Of a stretch of DNA of 64,000 nt, positions 41,733-51,528 are shown piece by piece. Position numbers and translations under genes: made by a program. The DNA comes from Roseospira goensis. GTDB lineage: Bacteria > Pseudomonadota > Alphaproteobacteria > Rhodospirillales > Rhodospirillaceae. How positions within the stretch are numbered: position 1 is the stretch's first letter; each line of letters opens with the position of its first letter. Where the stretch lies: positions 1 to 64,000 of the forward strand of contig NZ_JACIGI010000006.1 in the NCBI RefSeq assembly GCF_014197795.1, written 5' to 3'. A model generated the notes under the pieces. The model was not told where the DNA came from, did not search any database, and was given only the letters and a program-made list of their open reading frames with translations.

Positions 41733-43407
41733 AGGCGCCCATGCGACGGATGCAGACCGGGCGGAAGCGGTTGGCGACGAAGGCGGCGTCGGACAGCGCG
41801 GCGTTGGCCGCCGGGTTCGCACCGGTGGCGTGGAAGTCTGAGAACGCGGCCGACTGGTTGACGTAGACCCCGCCGGTGAAGTTCAGCGCCAGGTTGATAC
41901 CGGCGCGCAGCGCCAGGTCGACCGCCCGGGCCTCCATCTCCGGGTTGACGGTGTAGACCCCGCCGGTGATCGCCCCCTTGGCCTCGACCGTCTCGGCCGC
42001 CAGCGTCAGCGCGGCCGCGCCCGACTCGCAGGCGATGAGGAAGGCGATGGGGCCGAAGCGTTCGTCCTCGAACACCGCGCGGTCGGCGGCGGCCAGCGCG
42101 ACCAGGATCGGTGTGCGCACGGTGGCCTCGGGGAAGCCGGGATGGTCGACGGCACGGCTGTCCAGCACCACGCGCCCCAGGCCGCGGGCCTCGTCGATGC
42201 GGGCCAGGGTGTCCGGGTTGCAGATGCCGCCGAGAACCTCCACGGCCCGTTCGGTGTTGCCGAGGAACTTGTCCACGGCGGTGGCGATACCCTGGCACAC
42301 CTCGTCGAACGACTTGTGGCCGTCCTCGGTCTCGATGCCGTCCTTCGGGATGAAGATGTTCTGCGAGGTCGTGCACATCTGCCCGGAATACAGGGACAGC
42401 GTGAAGGCGAGGTTGCGGGTCAGGCCCTTGAAGTCATCGGTGCTTTCGATGACCAGGTAGTTGACCCCCGACTTCTCGGCATAGACCTGCGCCTGCGGGC
42501 AGTTCCGCTCCAGCCAGGTGCCGAAGGCCGCCGAACCGGTGAAGTCCACGATCCGCACGCGCGGGTCGGTGCACAGGTCCTTGGCGATCGGGGCGGCGGG
42601 ATCGTCGGCGGCCAGCAGGACCGTGTTGGGGTCGAATCCGGCTTCGGCCAGGACCTCCCGCGCCACCCGCACGGTCAGGGCCAGCGGCAGCGTCGCGTTG
42701 GGGTGCGGCTTGACGATCACCGGATTGCCGGTCGCCAGGCTAGCGAACAGGCCGGGGTAGCCGTTCCAGGTCGGGAACGTGGCGCAGCCGACCACCACCG
42801 CGACGCCGCGCGGCACCAGGTGCCACGTCTTGTCGACCACCAGCGGTGGGGCCTTGCTGCCTTGCGGCTTCTCCCAGCGCGCGGACGCCGGGATGGCGGC
42901 CTGCTCCGCGTAGGCACAGGCGACCGCTTCAAGACCCCGGTCCTGGGCGTGGGCGCCGCCGGCCTGAAAGGCCATCAGGAAGCCCTGGCCTGTGGTGTGC
43001 ATGACCGCGTGGGCCATCAGGAAACTGTGGGCGTTGAGCCGATGCAGAATCTCCAGGCACACCCCCGCCCGGGCCAGGGGCCCGGCGTCTCGCCAGGCGG
43101 GGAGGGCGGCCTCGGCGGCGCCCAGCAGCGCCTCGCGATCGACGCGCGGGTAGGTGATCCCCAGGTCGAAGCCGAAGGGGGAGCGTTCGCCGCCGACGCG
43201 GCCCTCGCCGGCCCCCGGCTGGTCCAGGTCGAAGGGCCGGTTCTGCAGGCCCTGGAAGGCGGTCTCGCCGTCGGCGGCGGCGGTCTCCCCGTACACGCGT
43301 GGACTCGGCATCTCCGGGTAGGGCGACCAATAGCCGCGGCTGGTGAGGGCCTCCAGGGCCGTGTTCAGGGTGTCGCGGTGTTTGGCGACGAACAGCTCGG
43401 CGCTCAT
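41731..43407 (-). CDS. paaN: Phenylacetate-degradation aldehyde dehydrogenase-like protein PaaN
   Basis: The 558-residue ALDH-superfamily protein is of the PaaN type. Markers are PRGVAVVVGCATFPTWNGYPG, IVKPHPNATLPLALTVRV, the NAD loop VDFTGSAAFGTWLE, the catalytic-Cys region YSGQMCTTSQNIF, and EDERFGPIAFLIA. PaaN-like proteins oxidise the semialdehyde formed after ring opening in aerobic phenylacetyl-CoA breakdown, without the hydratase domain of PaaZ. ATG 43407 is chosen because AGGATGCGCCCG gives ideal Shine-Dalgarno spacing; ATG 43416 would directly abut GGGAGG. Confidence 0.85.
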   Translation of the reverse strand: MSAELFVAKHRDTLNTALEALTSRGYWSPYPEMPSPRVYGETAAADGETAFQGLQNRPFDLDQPGAGEGRVGGERSPFGFDLGITYPRVDREALLGAAEAALPAWRDAGPLARAGVCLEILHRLNAHSFLMAHAVMHTTGQGFLMAFQAGGAHAQDRGLEAVACAYAEQAAIPASARWEKPQGSKAPPLVVDKTWHLVPRGVAVVVGCATFPTWNGYPGLFASLATGNPVIVKPHPNATLPLALTVRVAREVLAEAGFDPNTVLLAADDPAAPIAKDLCTDPRVRIVDFTGSAAFGTWLERNCPQAQVYAEKSGVNYLVIESTDDFKGLTRNLAFTLSLYSGQMCTTSQNIFIPKDGIETEDGHKSFDEVCQGIATAVDKFLGNTERAVEVLGGICNPDTLARIDEARGLGRVVLDSRAVDHPGFPEATVRTPILVALAAADRAVFEDERFGPIAFLIACESGAAALTLAAETVEAKGAITGGVYTVNPEMEARAVDLALRAGINLALNFTGGVYVNQSAAFSDFHATGANPAANAALSDAAFVANRFRPVCIRRMGA

Positions 43408-43520
43408 CGGGCGCATCCTCCCTCAATGATTGTTGACTTGTTTGGTCGGGTTTTTCCGGGCGCGCGCGGGACGACGACTGCCGAGCGGCGGCTTCGGCGC
43501 GCGCGGATAATCGGCGGGCC

Positions 43521-43979
43521 TCAGCCCTCCAGCAGCGGCAGCCAGTCCTTCAGCCAATCCACCGCGTCCTCGTCCGGCAGTGGCTGGGTGCAGGCGTCGA
43601 TCTCCAGGCGCTCGCCGCGTTTCTGCGCGCCGCTGGCGGCCATCAGGGCGTCCATGTCCTTGCCGGCCTTGCAGAAGGTCTCGCCATAGGTCTGGTCGCC
43701 CAGGGCGATGATCCCGTACTTCAGGTGCGACAGGTCCGGCGTCTGCGCCTTCAGCGCGTCGGCGAACGGAATGATGTTGTCGGGCAACTCGCCCAGCCCG
43801 TGGGTCGAGGTGCAGACCAGCACCGCCGTCCGCGCCGGCAGGGCCAGCGCGTCCAGGTCGCCCGCGTCCTCTTCGACCACGGTGACGTCGTGCCCCAGGC
43901 GGGCGAGTTCGTCCCCGACGGTCTCGCCCACCATCTGGGCGTTGCCCGATTCCGTTCCGACGATGACGAGAATGTTCAC
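43521..43979 (-). CDS. Flavodoxin / MioC-like FMN protein
   Basis: The 152-residue flavodoxin-fold electron carrier has the FMN phosphate loop G-T-E-S-G-N-A-Q (8-15), a ring-binding loop CTSTHGLGELPDNIIPF, and YGIIALGDQTYGETFCKAGKDMD, as in flavodoxin domains of sulfite reductase, cytochrome P450 reductase and MioC. GTG start with GGAGACACGCGC upstream. It lies between paaN (113 bp, same strand) and the divergent PaaA/PaaC-family gene, a position suggesting it feeds electrons to an enzyme of the phenylacetate pathway. Confidence 0.85.
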   Translation of the reverse strand: MNILVIVGTESGNAQMVGETVGDELARLGHDVTVVEEDAGDLDALALPARTAVLVCTSTHGLGELPDNIIPFADALKAQTPDLSHLKYGIIALGDQTYGETFCKAGKDMDALMAASGAQKRGERLEIDACTQPLPDEDAVDWLKDWLPLLEG

Positions 43980-44216
43980 GCGCGTGTCTCCAGGGCGCCG
44001 GCGCCAAAGGTGGTGGTTCCGGGCGCGGCGATTGGCTACGCTCCCTCCGCGGGACGACCGGTCGCGGTCGCCGTGGCGCGGGTCGGCCCGAAAATTCCGA
44101 TACCAAGTTTCGGCTCTTGTGTCTATTTTTGTATCCCTTCTAAACAGAGTGGGGACGCTCCACGGGACGGGGCTCGTCCGCCGCTCTGCAACGCTCCAGC
44201 GCGAGAGACGATCACC

Positions 44217-44993
44217 ATGGGAACGACGGATGCCGATGTGACCGCCCGGATTGCCCGGGGCGAGAAGCTGGCCGATGCGAGCGAGGCCTCCGCCGGCTAT
44301 CGCGCCGAGTTGATGCGCGTGCTGGCGGTCTTCGTGGACAGCGAGCTGGCCGGGACGGCCGGGCTGGTGCCCTTCATCAACAGCGCCCCCGGCCTGCGCG
44401 AGCGGGCCACGGCGGCGCGCATCGTGGCCGAGAAGTTCGACCACGCCCAGACGGTGCTGGAGATCATGGCGCCGTTCGGCATCAACCCGACGCTGTACGT
44501 GCGCGCGCACTGCTGGGCCTCGCGCCTGGACCGGGACCTCGACCTGGGCAGCCGCCGGGTCGGCGGCGACAAGCGCCTCAACGTGTTTCACGCGCCGCTG
44601 GAGGGATGGCTGGACGCGGTCACCATGAACATGCTGATGGGGACGGCCGTGTCGGTGCAACTCGGCGAGCTGGCGGACTGCTCGTTCCGCCCGCTGTGCG
44701 CCGTCATGGGCGACATCGCGGCCCGCGAGGCGGCGCATGCCGCCGCCGGCGAGACCGGCATCGCCCAGGCCATCGCGCGCGGGCGCACCACGGCCGCGTC
44801 GCAGGTGGCGGTGGACTACTGGTATCCGCGCGTCGCCCACACCTTCGGGCGCGTCGACTCGTTGCACTTCGAGCGCTACCGGCAATTCGGCCTGCGCCGC
44901 CATACCAATGCGGAGCTGCTGAACCGCTGGGTGGCCGGGATCAATCCCCGGCTGACCGCCCTCGGCCTGACCGCGCCGCCCATTCCGTCCTGA
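44217..44993 (+). CDS. Stand-alone PaaA/PaaC-family (PF05138-like) ferritin-fold protein
   Basis: The 258-residue helical protein resembles the alpha/PaaC subunits of phenylacetyl-CoA epoxidase. A first-helix Glu (E43, DSELAG) and an intact second E-x-x-H (E171-H174, AREAAHAA) fit a diiron site. The first motif reads E72-K-F-D-H76 instead of E-x-x-H, so metal ligation is uncertain. It heads the operon with paaG, paaI, a thiolase and paaK. None of the other paaABCDE subunits occurs in the window. A likely promoter (TTGTGT, 18 bp, TAAACA near 44120-44150) precedes it. It may be the ring oxygenase component, a PaaC-like structural subunit, or an unrelated ferritin-like protein. Confidence 0.7.
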   Translation: MGTTDADVTARIARGEKLADASEASAGYRAELMRVLAVFVDSELAGTAGLVPFINSAPGLRERATAARIVAEKFDHAQTVLEIMAPFGINPTLYVRAHCWASRLDRDLDLGSRRVGGDKRLNVFHAPLEGWLDAVTMNMLMGTAVSVQLGELADCSFRPLCAVMGDIAAREAAHAAAGETGIAQAIARGRTTAASQVAVDYWYPRVAHTFGRVDSLHFERYRQFGLRRHTNAELLNRWVAGINPRLTALGLTAPPIPS

Positions 44994-45223
44994 GCCCGGC
45001 CGACGCCGCGGTCCGGCCGGCGGCTGGTTCCCGCAGGAATTTTGGGGGCGACAGGACTTCGGCGAGGCGCCAAGAAGCGAGACCAAGAAACATCACACAG
45101 TTTTCGGCGCCAACCCCGCACAGGCGTATCACGATGCCGCCGTATCAGCATGGGGACGGGCCGGGCCGCGAGCGTCACGAGACGCGCGGTCGCTGTGCCG
45201 ACAGGGAGGGGACCCCAGCGATC

Positions 45224-46015
45224 ATGTCCGAGCCGACCGTTCTGTTCGCGCGCGCCGACGGCGTCGCCACCGTGACCCTGAACCGCCCCGCCACACTCAA
45301 CAGCTTCACCGTCGAGATGCACGCGGCGCTGGCCGATGCCCTCAGTGCGATCGCGTCCGACGACACCATCCGCTGCACCCTCATCACCGGGGCCGGGCGC
45401 GGCTTCTGTGCCGGCCAGGACCTCAACGACCGCGCCGTGGCGCCGGGGGAGGATGCGCCGAACATCGGCGAGTCCATCGAGAGGCGGTACAATCCGATGG
45501 TGCGGGCCGTCCGGGGCTTGCGCATGCCGGTGATCTGCGCCGTCAACGGTGTCGCCGCCGGCGCCGGCGCCAACCTGGCGCTGGCCTGCGACATCGTGCT
45601 GGCGGCCCGCTCCGCCCGCTTCATCCAGGCGTTCTGCAAGATCGGGCTGGTGCCGGACTCCGGCGGGACCTGGACGCTGCCCCGCCTGGTCGGGCCGGCG
45701 CGCGCCGCCGCCCTGATGATGCTGGGCGAGGCGGTGTCGGCCGAGCAGGCGGCGGAGTGGGGCATGATCTGGAAGGCGGTCGACGACGACACCCTGATGA
45801 CCGAAGCGACCGCGCTGGCGCGCCATCTGGCGGGGCAGCCCACGACCGGCCTCGCGCTCATCAAGCGGGCTCTGGCGGCGTCGGCTGGCAACACGCTGGA
45901 CGAGCAACTGGACCTGGAGCGCGACCTCCAGACCCTCGCCGGCGGTACCGCGGACTACGCGGAAGGGGTGCGGGCCTTCCTGGACAAGCGGCCGCCCGCC
46001 TTCACGGGGCGGTGA
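45224..46015 (+). CDS. paaG: Enoyl-CoA hydratase/isomerase PaaG-like (epoxy-phenylacetyl-CoA isomerase)
   Basis: The 263-residue crotonase-fold protein has [19 protein letters not shown], the oxyanion region [14 protein letters not shown] and [17 protein letters not shown], then [21 protein letters not shown] with the Asp found in PaaG. It would convert ring-1,2-epoxyphenylacetyl-CoA to the oxepin. GGGAGGGG precedes ATG 45224. Position before paaI, thiolase and paaK supports the role. Confidence 0.88.
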   Translation: MSEPTVLFARADGVATVTLNRPATLNSFTVEMHAALADALSAIASDDTIRCTLITGAGRGFCAGQDLNDRAVAPGEDAPNIGESIERRYNPMVRAVRGLRMPVICAVNGVAAGAGANLALACDIVLAARSARFIQAFCKIGLVPDSGGTWTLPRLVGPARAAALMMLGEAVSAEQAAEWGMIWKAVDDDTLMTEATALARHLAGQPTTGLALIKRALAASAGNTLDEQLDLERDLQTLAGGTADYAEGVRAFLDKRPPAFTGR

Positions 46016-46059
46016 CCAGCCCGCTGTCCGCCGTACGCTGCCGGGAGGACCCCGCATCC

Positions 46060-46505
46060 ATGGACAAGGACACCCGTCGGGCGGTCGCCGAGGCCACCAC
46101 CCGCGCCATGTACCCGCGCGATCACACCGCGCGGCACATGGGGATCGCCATCGAGGAGACCCGTCCCGGCTACGCCCGTGCCGTCATGGAGGTGCGGGAC
46201 TTCATGGTCAACGGGCACGACATTCTCCACGGCGGCGTGTGCTTCACCCTGGCCGACACCGCCTTCGCCTACTGCTGCAACAGCCACGACGTGGTGACGG
46301 TGGCCAGTGCCTGCTCCATCAGCTTCCTGGCGCCCGGCAAGCTGGGCGACCGTCTGACGGCGGAGGCGGTCGAGGTGGTGAAGAAGGGCCGCGCCGGCAT
46401 CACCGACGTTACCGTGACCAACCAGGACGGCGAGGTTCTGGCCCTGTTCCGGGGCAATTCCCGCACCCTCTCCGGCCGCGTCACCGAGGGAGAGGAACCC
46501 CCGCT

Positions 46506-46509
<4 letters not shown>
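46060..46509 (+). CDS. paaI: Hydroxyphenylacetyl-CoA thioesterase PaaI
   Basis: The 149-residue hotdog-fold thioesterase has the PaaI motif [25 protein letters not shown] with the catalytic Asp in LADTAFA, and [18 protein letters not shown]. It rescues CoA from dead-end ring-hydroxylated acyl-CoAs in the pathway. It starts 44 bp after paaG and overlaps the next gene by four bases (ATGA). Confidence 0.92.
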
Positions 46510-47714
<1,205 letters not shown>

Positions 47715-47804
47715 GATCGCGCCGCCGGACCGTCCCCCATCGCCCGCCAGCAGACCCGCCCGGACCTCCGGGCCACGAACACAGCACGTTTCCGGGAGGA
47801 GACC

Positions 47805-49118
47805 ATGGACCTGACCAAGCGCCCGCTCGAACACGAACTGGACCCGATCGAGCTGGCCACGCGCGATCAGATCGCCGCCGTGCAGACCCGCCGCATGGCC
47901 TGGAGCCTGCGCCACGCCTACGAGAACGTGCCGCATTTCCGGGCCAAGTGCGACGCCCACGGCGTGCATCCGCGCGACTTCAAGGACCTCTCGGACCTGG
48001 CCCGCTTCCCGTTCACGACCAAGCAGGATCTGCGCGAGACCTATCCGTTCAACAGCTTCGCCGTGCCGATGAGCGAGGTGGTGCGGATCCATGCCTCCTC
48101 CGGCACCACCGGCAAGCCCACCGTGGTGGGCTACACCCGCGCCGACATCGACATGTGGGCGACGGTGATGGCGCGCTCGATCCGCGCCGCCGGGGGGCGG
48201 CACAACAGCCGGGTCCTGGTTTCCTACGGCTACGGGCTGTTCACGGGCGGACTGGGCGCGCACTACGGCGCCGAGAAGCTGGGCGCCACCGTCATCCCCA
48301 TGTCGGGCGGCCAGACCGAGAAGCAGGTCCAGCTCATCAAGGATTTCGAACCCGACATCATCATGGTCACCCCGTCCTACATGCTGGTGATCGCCGACGA
48401 GATGGAGCGCCAGGGCATGGACCCGCGCGACTGCTCGCTGCGCATCGGCATCTTCGGGGCGGAGCCCTGGACCGGCCAGATGCGGGGCGCGCTGGAGACC
48501 CGTCTCGGCATCGACGCCATCGACATCTATGGCCTGTCGGAGGTCATCGGTCCCGGGGTGGCGCAGGAGTGCATCGAGAGCAAGGACGGCCTGCACATCT
48601 GGGAGGACCACTTCTACCCGGAGATCATCGACCCCGAGACGGGCGCGGTGCTGCCGGACGGGGAACTGGGCGAACTGGTGTTCACCAGCCTGACCAAGGA
48701 AGCCATGCCGGTCATCCGCTACCGCACCCGCGACCTGACCCGCCTGATGCCGGGCACCGCGCGCTCGATGCGGCGCATGGGCAAGATCACCGGGCGCTCG
48801 GACGACATGCTCATCATCCGCGGCGTCAACGTCTTCCCGACGCAGATCGAGGAGATGATCCTGAAGGACGCGCGCCTGTCGCCGCACTATCAGATCGAGG
48901 TGACGCGCGAAAACCACCTCGACCACGTCACGGTCAACGTCGAGACCCGGCCCGGCCTGGCGGACGAGAGCGCCCGGGATGCCGCGGCGCGTGACCTGCA
49001 ACACCATATCAAGTCGTTCATCGGCATCAGCACGCGCGTCAAGGTCGTCGAGGACGGCGGCATCGAACGCTCGATGGGCAAGGCCAAGCGGGTCGTGGAC
49101 CTGCGACCGAAGAGCTAG
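47805..49118 (+). CDS. paaK: Phenylacetate-CoA ligase PaaK
   Basis: The 437-residue AMP-forming ligase activates phenylacetate. It has the P-loop SSGTTGKPTVVGYT, ATP/adenine region IFGAEPWTGQMR and DIYGLSEVIGPGV, then YRTRDLTRL and the C-terminal hinge GRSDDMLIIRGVNVFPTQIEE with a lysine-containing end (MGKAKRVVDL). CGGGAGGAG precedes ATG 47805. It is last gene of the operon, 90 bp after the thiolase; a palindromic repeat follows its stop. Confidence 0.95.
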   Translation: MDLTKRPLEHELDPIELATRDQIAAVQTRRMAWSLRHAYENVPHFRAKCDAHGVHPRDFKDLSDLARFPFTTKQDLRETYPFNSFAVPMSEVVRIHASSGTTGKPTVVGYTRADIDMWATVMARSIRAAGGRHNSRVLVSYGYGLFTGGLGAHYGAEKLGATVIPMSGGQTEKQVQLIKDFEPDIIMVTPSYMLVIADEMERQGMDPRDCSLRIGIFGAEPWTGQMRGALETRLGIDAIDIYGLSEVIGPGVAQECIESKDGLHIWEDHFYPEIIDPETGAVLPDGELGELVFTSLTKEAMPVIRYRTRDLTRLMPGTARSMRRMGKITGRSDDMLIIRGVNVFPTQIEEMILKDARLSPHYQIEVTRENHLDHVTVNVETRPGLADESARDAAARDLQHHIKSFIGISTRVKVVEDGGIERSMGKAKRVVDLRPKS

Positions 49119-49134
49119 GGCAGATCGCGCCATA

Positions 49135-49194
49135 CAGCCGATTGCGACAAACCGGACTCGCGGCGCGATTTCGGTTTGCCGCAAAAATCGGCTG
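49135..49194. repeat. 60-bp imperfect palindrome (CGACAAACCG family), right of the paa cluster
   Basis: This is the partner of 41629-41688 with the same orientation and length; internal arms are TGCGACAAACCG and CGGTTTGCCGC. Beyond it, 49195-49270 contains further short inverted segments (CCGAACCACA..TGTGGTTCCG-like at 49231-49251), and no gene is visible up to 49330. Confidence 0.8.
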
Positions 49195-49330
49195 AGAATC
49201 ATAGAGGTCGCGCGGAGTCACGCGATCAATCCGAACCACATCGTGGTTCCGATTTCGAGCGATCGGCGCTAAGGCCGCGCGGATCGGCGCGGGCACCGGA
49301 CCGGGTGGGTCGGCTGTCGCGCGGTCCGCT

Positions 49331-49984
49331 CTACCCGGCGAACACGGACTCGCTGACCGCCACGTAGTGGCACACCGCCGCCGCCAGCACGAAGGTGTGC
49401 CAGATGGCGCGGTTGAAGCGCAGGCGCTTGGCCACATAGAACAGCACGCCCGCGCTGTACAGGATCCCGCCCGCCAGCAGCAGGCCGAGCGCGGCGGGCG
49501 GCAGCGCCGCCACCAGGGAACCGGCGGCGGCCAGGCCGGTCCAGCCGAGCGCGAGGTACAGGGCGAGCGACAGGCGCTCGTATCGGCCCGGGCGCGCGAG
49601 CTTCAGCGCCAGGCCACCGACCGCGACCGTCCACACCACCGCGAGCAGGGTGTAGCCGACCGGACCGGCCAGGCTGACCAGGGCGAACGGCGTGTAGGTC
49701 CCGGCGATCAACAGGAAGATGGCGGCGTGGTCGAGCCGACGCAAACGCGCCTTCCAGGCCGGCGCCCAGGTGATGTTGTAGGCGGCCGACAGGCCGAAGC
49801 TCGCCAACAGCCCAAGCCCATAGATCGTGACGGCCGCGATCACGGCGCCGTCCCCGATCGGCACGGCACGGACCAGCAGCGTGGTGACGGCCGCCAGCGC
49901 CAGGGCGACGCTGATGACATGGACGATGCCGTCGAGCCAACGTTCGGAGGGTGTGGCGACAGGGGGCATGCCAACAGGAGACAT
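49331..49984 (-). CDS. Hemolysin III / TrhA-family (PAQR-like) membrane protein
   Basis: The 217-residue protein has seven predicted helices and metal-ligand signatures of the PAQR/HlyIII fold: DGIVHVISV near the N-terminus, LSAAYNITW, LRRLDHAAIFLLIAGTYTPF, and the C-terminal pair NRAIWHTFVLAAAVCHYVAV. Bacterial members are linked to membrane-lipid homeostasis; haemolysis is not generally established. Start 49984 has AGAGGTC upstream; ATG eight codons... five codons in (MPPVATPS) is an alternative. Confidence 0.85.
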   Translation of the reverse strand: MSPVGMPPVATPSERWLDGIVHVISVALALAAVTTLLVRAVPIGDGAVIAAVTIYGLGLLASFGLSAAYNITWAPAWKARLRRLDHAAIFLLIAGTYTPFALVSLAGPVGYTLLAVVWTVAVGGLALKLARPGRYERLSLALYLALGWTGLAAAGSLVAALPPAALGLLLAGGILYSAGVLFYVAKRLRFNRAIWHTFVLAAAVCHYVAVSESVFAG

Positions 49985-50130
49985 TGCGGCGCGACCTCTT
50001 GCTTGGCTGCACGACTCGCTCGGCGCCTGGGGGCATTCCGGCGGAGACGCCGCCGCCCGATACGAGACCGGCGGGTCCCGGTGGCCGGCGCCCCCGGACC
50101 GACACTCTCGCTTTCGCATGGGGTCGGTCG

Positions 50131-50631
50131 CTAATCAACCCCTTCCAGGTCGGGCAGGTCGTCGTCGTCCGGCAGCGGCTCGCCCTTCTTGTCCTTGAGC
50201 CCGGACATGGAGCGCAGCAGCGACAGCGACTTGCGGCGGATGTCGTCGCTGGGCAGACGCCAATAGGCGGTGACCAGCATGATGGACTCGGGGTGGGTGG
50301 AGCGGTCGTCGTGCGGGGCGGGCTCGGTGGGCTGGCCGAGGCCGCGCGGCCCCTCGCGCTCCTCGATCTCTTCCTCGATGAAGTCGAAGAAAAAGTTGAT
50401 GGGCACGCCCATGACCTGGGCGATGTCGTAGAGGCGGCTTGCGCTGATCCGGTTGGCGCCGCGTTCGTACTTCTGGATCTGCTGGAAGGTCACGCCGATG
50501 GCCCGCGCCAACTGCTCCTGGCTCATCTTCAGGAGCTGCCGTCGCTGGCGCAGCCGGCGGCCGACGTAGACATCCACGGGATCCGCCTCCGTGCGACGCC
50601 CGCCCGGGTCGTCAAAGGTCTGTTCCGTCAC
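50131..50631 (-). CDS. XRE-family transcriptional regulator
   Basis: The 166-residue protein has an N-terminal helix-turn-helix (about 22-80, LRQRRQLLKMSQEQLARAIG, FQQIQKYERGANRISASRLYDIAQVMGVP) and an acidic linker (FDFIEEEIEEREG). The C-terminal region DDIRRKSLSLLRSMSG is followed by an acidic tail. The HTH and LRSMSG region resemble cell-cycle-type XRE regulators common in alphaproteobacteria. It starts at GTG 50631, with GAGGGGATGG upstream; a nearby ATG is out of frame and stops after three codons. It is divergent from hisB; the target is unknown. Confidence 0.85.
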   Translation of the reverse strand: MTEQTFDDPGGRRTEADPVDVYVGRRLRQRRQLLKMSQEQLARAIGVTFQQIQKYERGANRISASRLYDIAQVMGVPINFFFDFIEEEIEEREGPRGLGQPTEPAPHDDRSTHPESIMLVTAYWRLPSDDIRRKSLSLLRSMSGLKDKKGEPLPDDDDLPDLEGVD

Positions 50632-50899
50632 AAGTCCATCCCCTCTCCATGGCGCCTGCGCGACGTCCCGGCATGGCGGTCGCAAAACCCGCTAAGGACG
50701 TATTGTGGCCATGATGCCCGCTCAGGAAGAAGTGTTGAGCGACCTTGTCTCATGCATCTTATTCTTGCCGTTTCGGGGGCGCTACCCACAAGCGAATTGA
50801 GCGCGCTGGTGGAACGGGTGGGGCTTTGGTAGAACGGCGCTCACGTGCTCGGATGCGTCGGACGCCGGCACGCGGGACAGCAGCAGACAGGATATCAGC

Positions 50900-51499
50900 A
50901 TGCGCCAGGCCAGCCTCGAACGGGTCACGAAGGAAACGCGGATCGCCGTCACCGTCAATCTTGATGGGTCGGGGGAGTATGACGTGGCCACGGGGGTCGG
51001 GTTCCTCGACCACATGCTGGAGCAACTGGCGCGGCACAGCCTGATGGACCTGACCGTACGGGCCGAGGGCGACACCCACATCGACTTTCACCACACCACC
51101 GAGGACAGCGCGCTGGCGATCGGAACGGCGGTGTCCCAGGCGCTCGGACAGCGCACCGGCATCCAGCGCTACGGGGATGCGCTGGTGCCCATGGACGAGA
51201 CCCTGACGCGCGTGGCCATCGACCTGTCGAACCGGCCCTATCTGGTGTGGCGGGTGGCGTTCCCGCGCGCCAAGCTCGGCGACTTTGACACCGAGCTGTT
51301 CAAGGAGTGGTTCCAGGCCTTCGCGCAGACGGCGGGGGCGACCCTGCATGTCGAGACCCTGTACGGCGAGAACACCCATCACATGGCGGAGAGCTGCTAC
51401 AAGGCGCTGGCCCGGGCGCTGCGCCGCGCCACCGAGATCGACCCGCGCAAGGCCGATGCCGTGCCCTCCACCAAGGGGGTCTTGGGCGGCTCGATGTAG
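50900..51499 (+). CDS. hisB: Imidazoleglycerol-phosphate dehydratase HisB
   Basis: The 199-residue monofunctional dehydratase acts at step 6 of histidine synthesis. The metal-binding repeats are present: [26 protein letters not shown], then [19 protein letters not shown]. It starts the his group, but the next his gene is 2 kb away because a protease gene on the opposite strand lies between. A weak promoter pattern (TTGAGC..TTATTC, 50733-50762) lies upstream. Confidence 0.96.
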   Translation: MRQASLERVTKETRIAVTVNLDGSGEYDVATGVGFLDHMLEQLARHSLMDLTVRAEGDTHIDFHHTTEDSALAIGTAVSQALGQRTGIQRYGDALVPMDETLTRVAIDLSNRPYLVWRVAFPRAKLGDFDTELFKEWFQAFAQTAGATLHVETLYGENTHHMAESCYKALARALRRATEIDPRKADAVPSTKGVLGGSM

Positions 51500-51528
51500 C
51501 GCGCGCGGCTGCCGCCGTCGCGCGGACC

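Noticed and set aside
49331-49984. A true haemolysin/virulence gene
   Set aside because: The family name is historical; the sequence shows a seven-helix PAQR-like membrane protein and nothing in the neighbourhood suggests a toxin.
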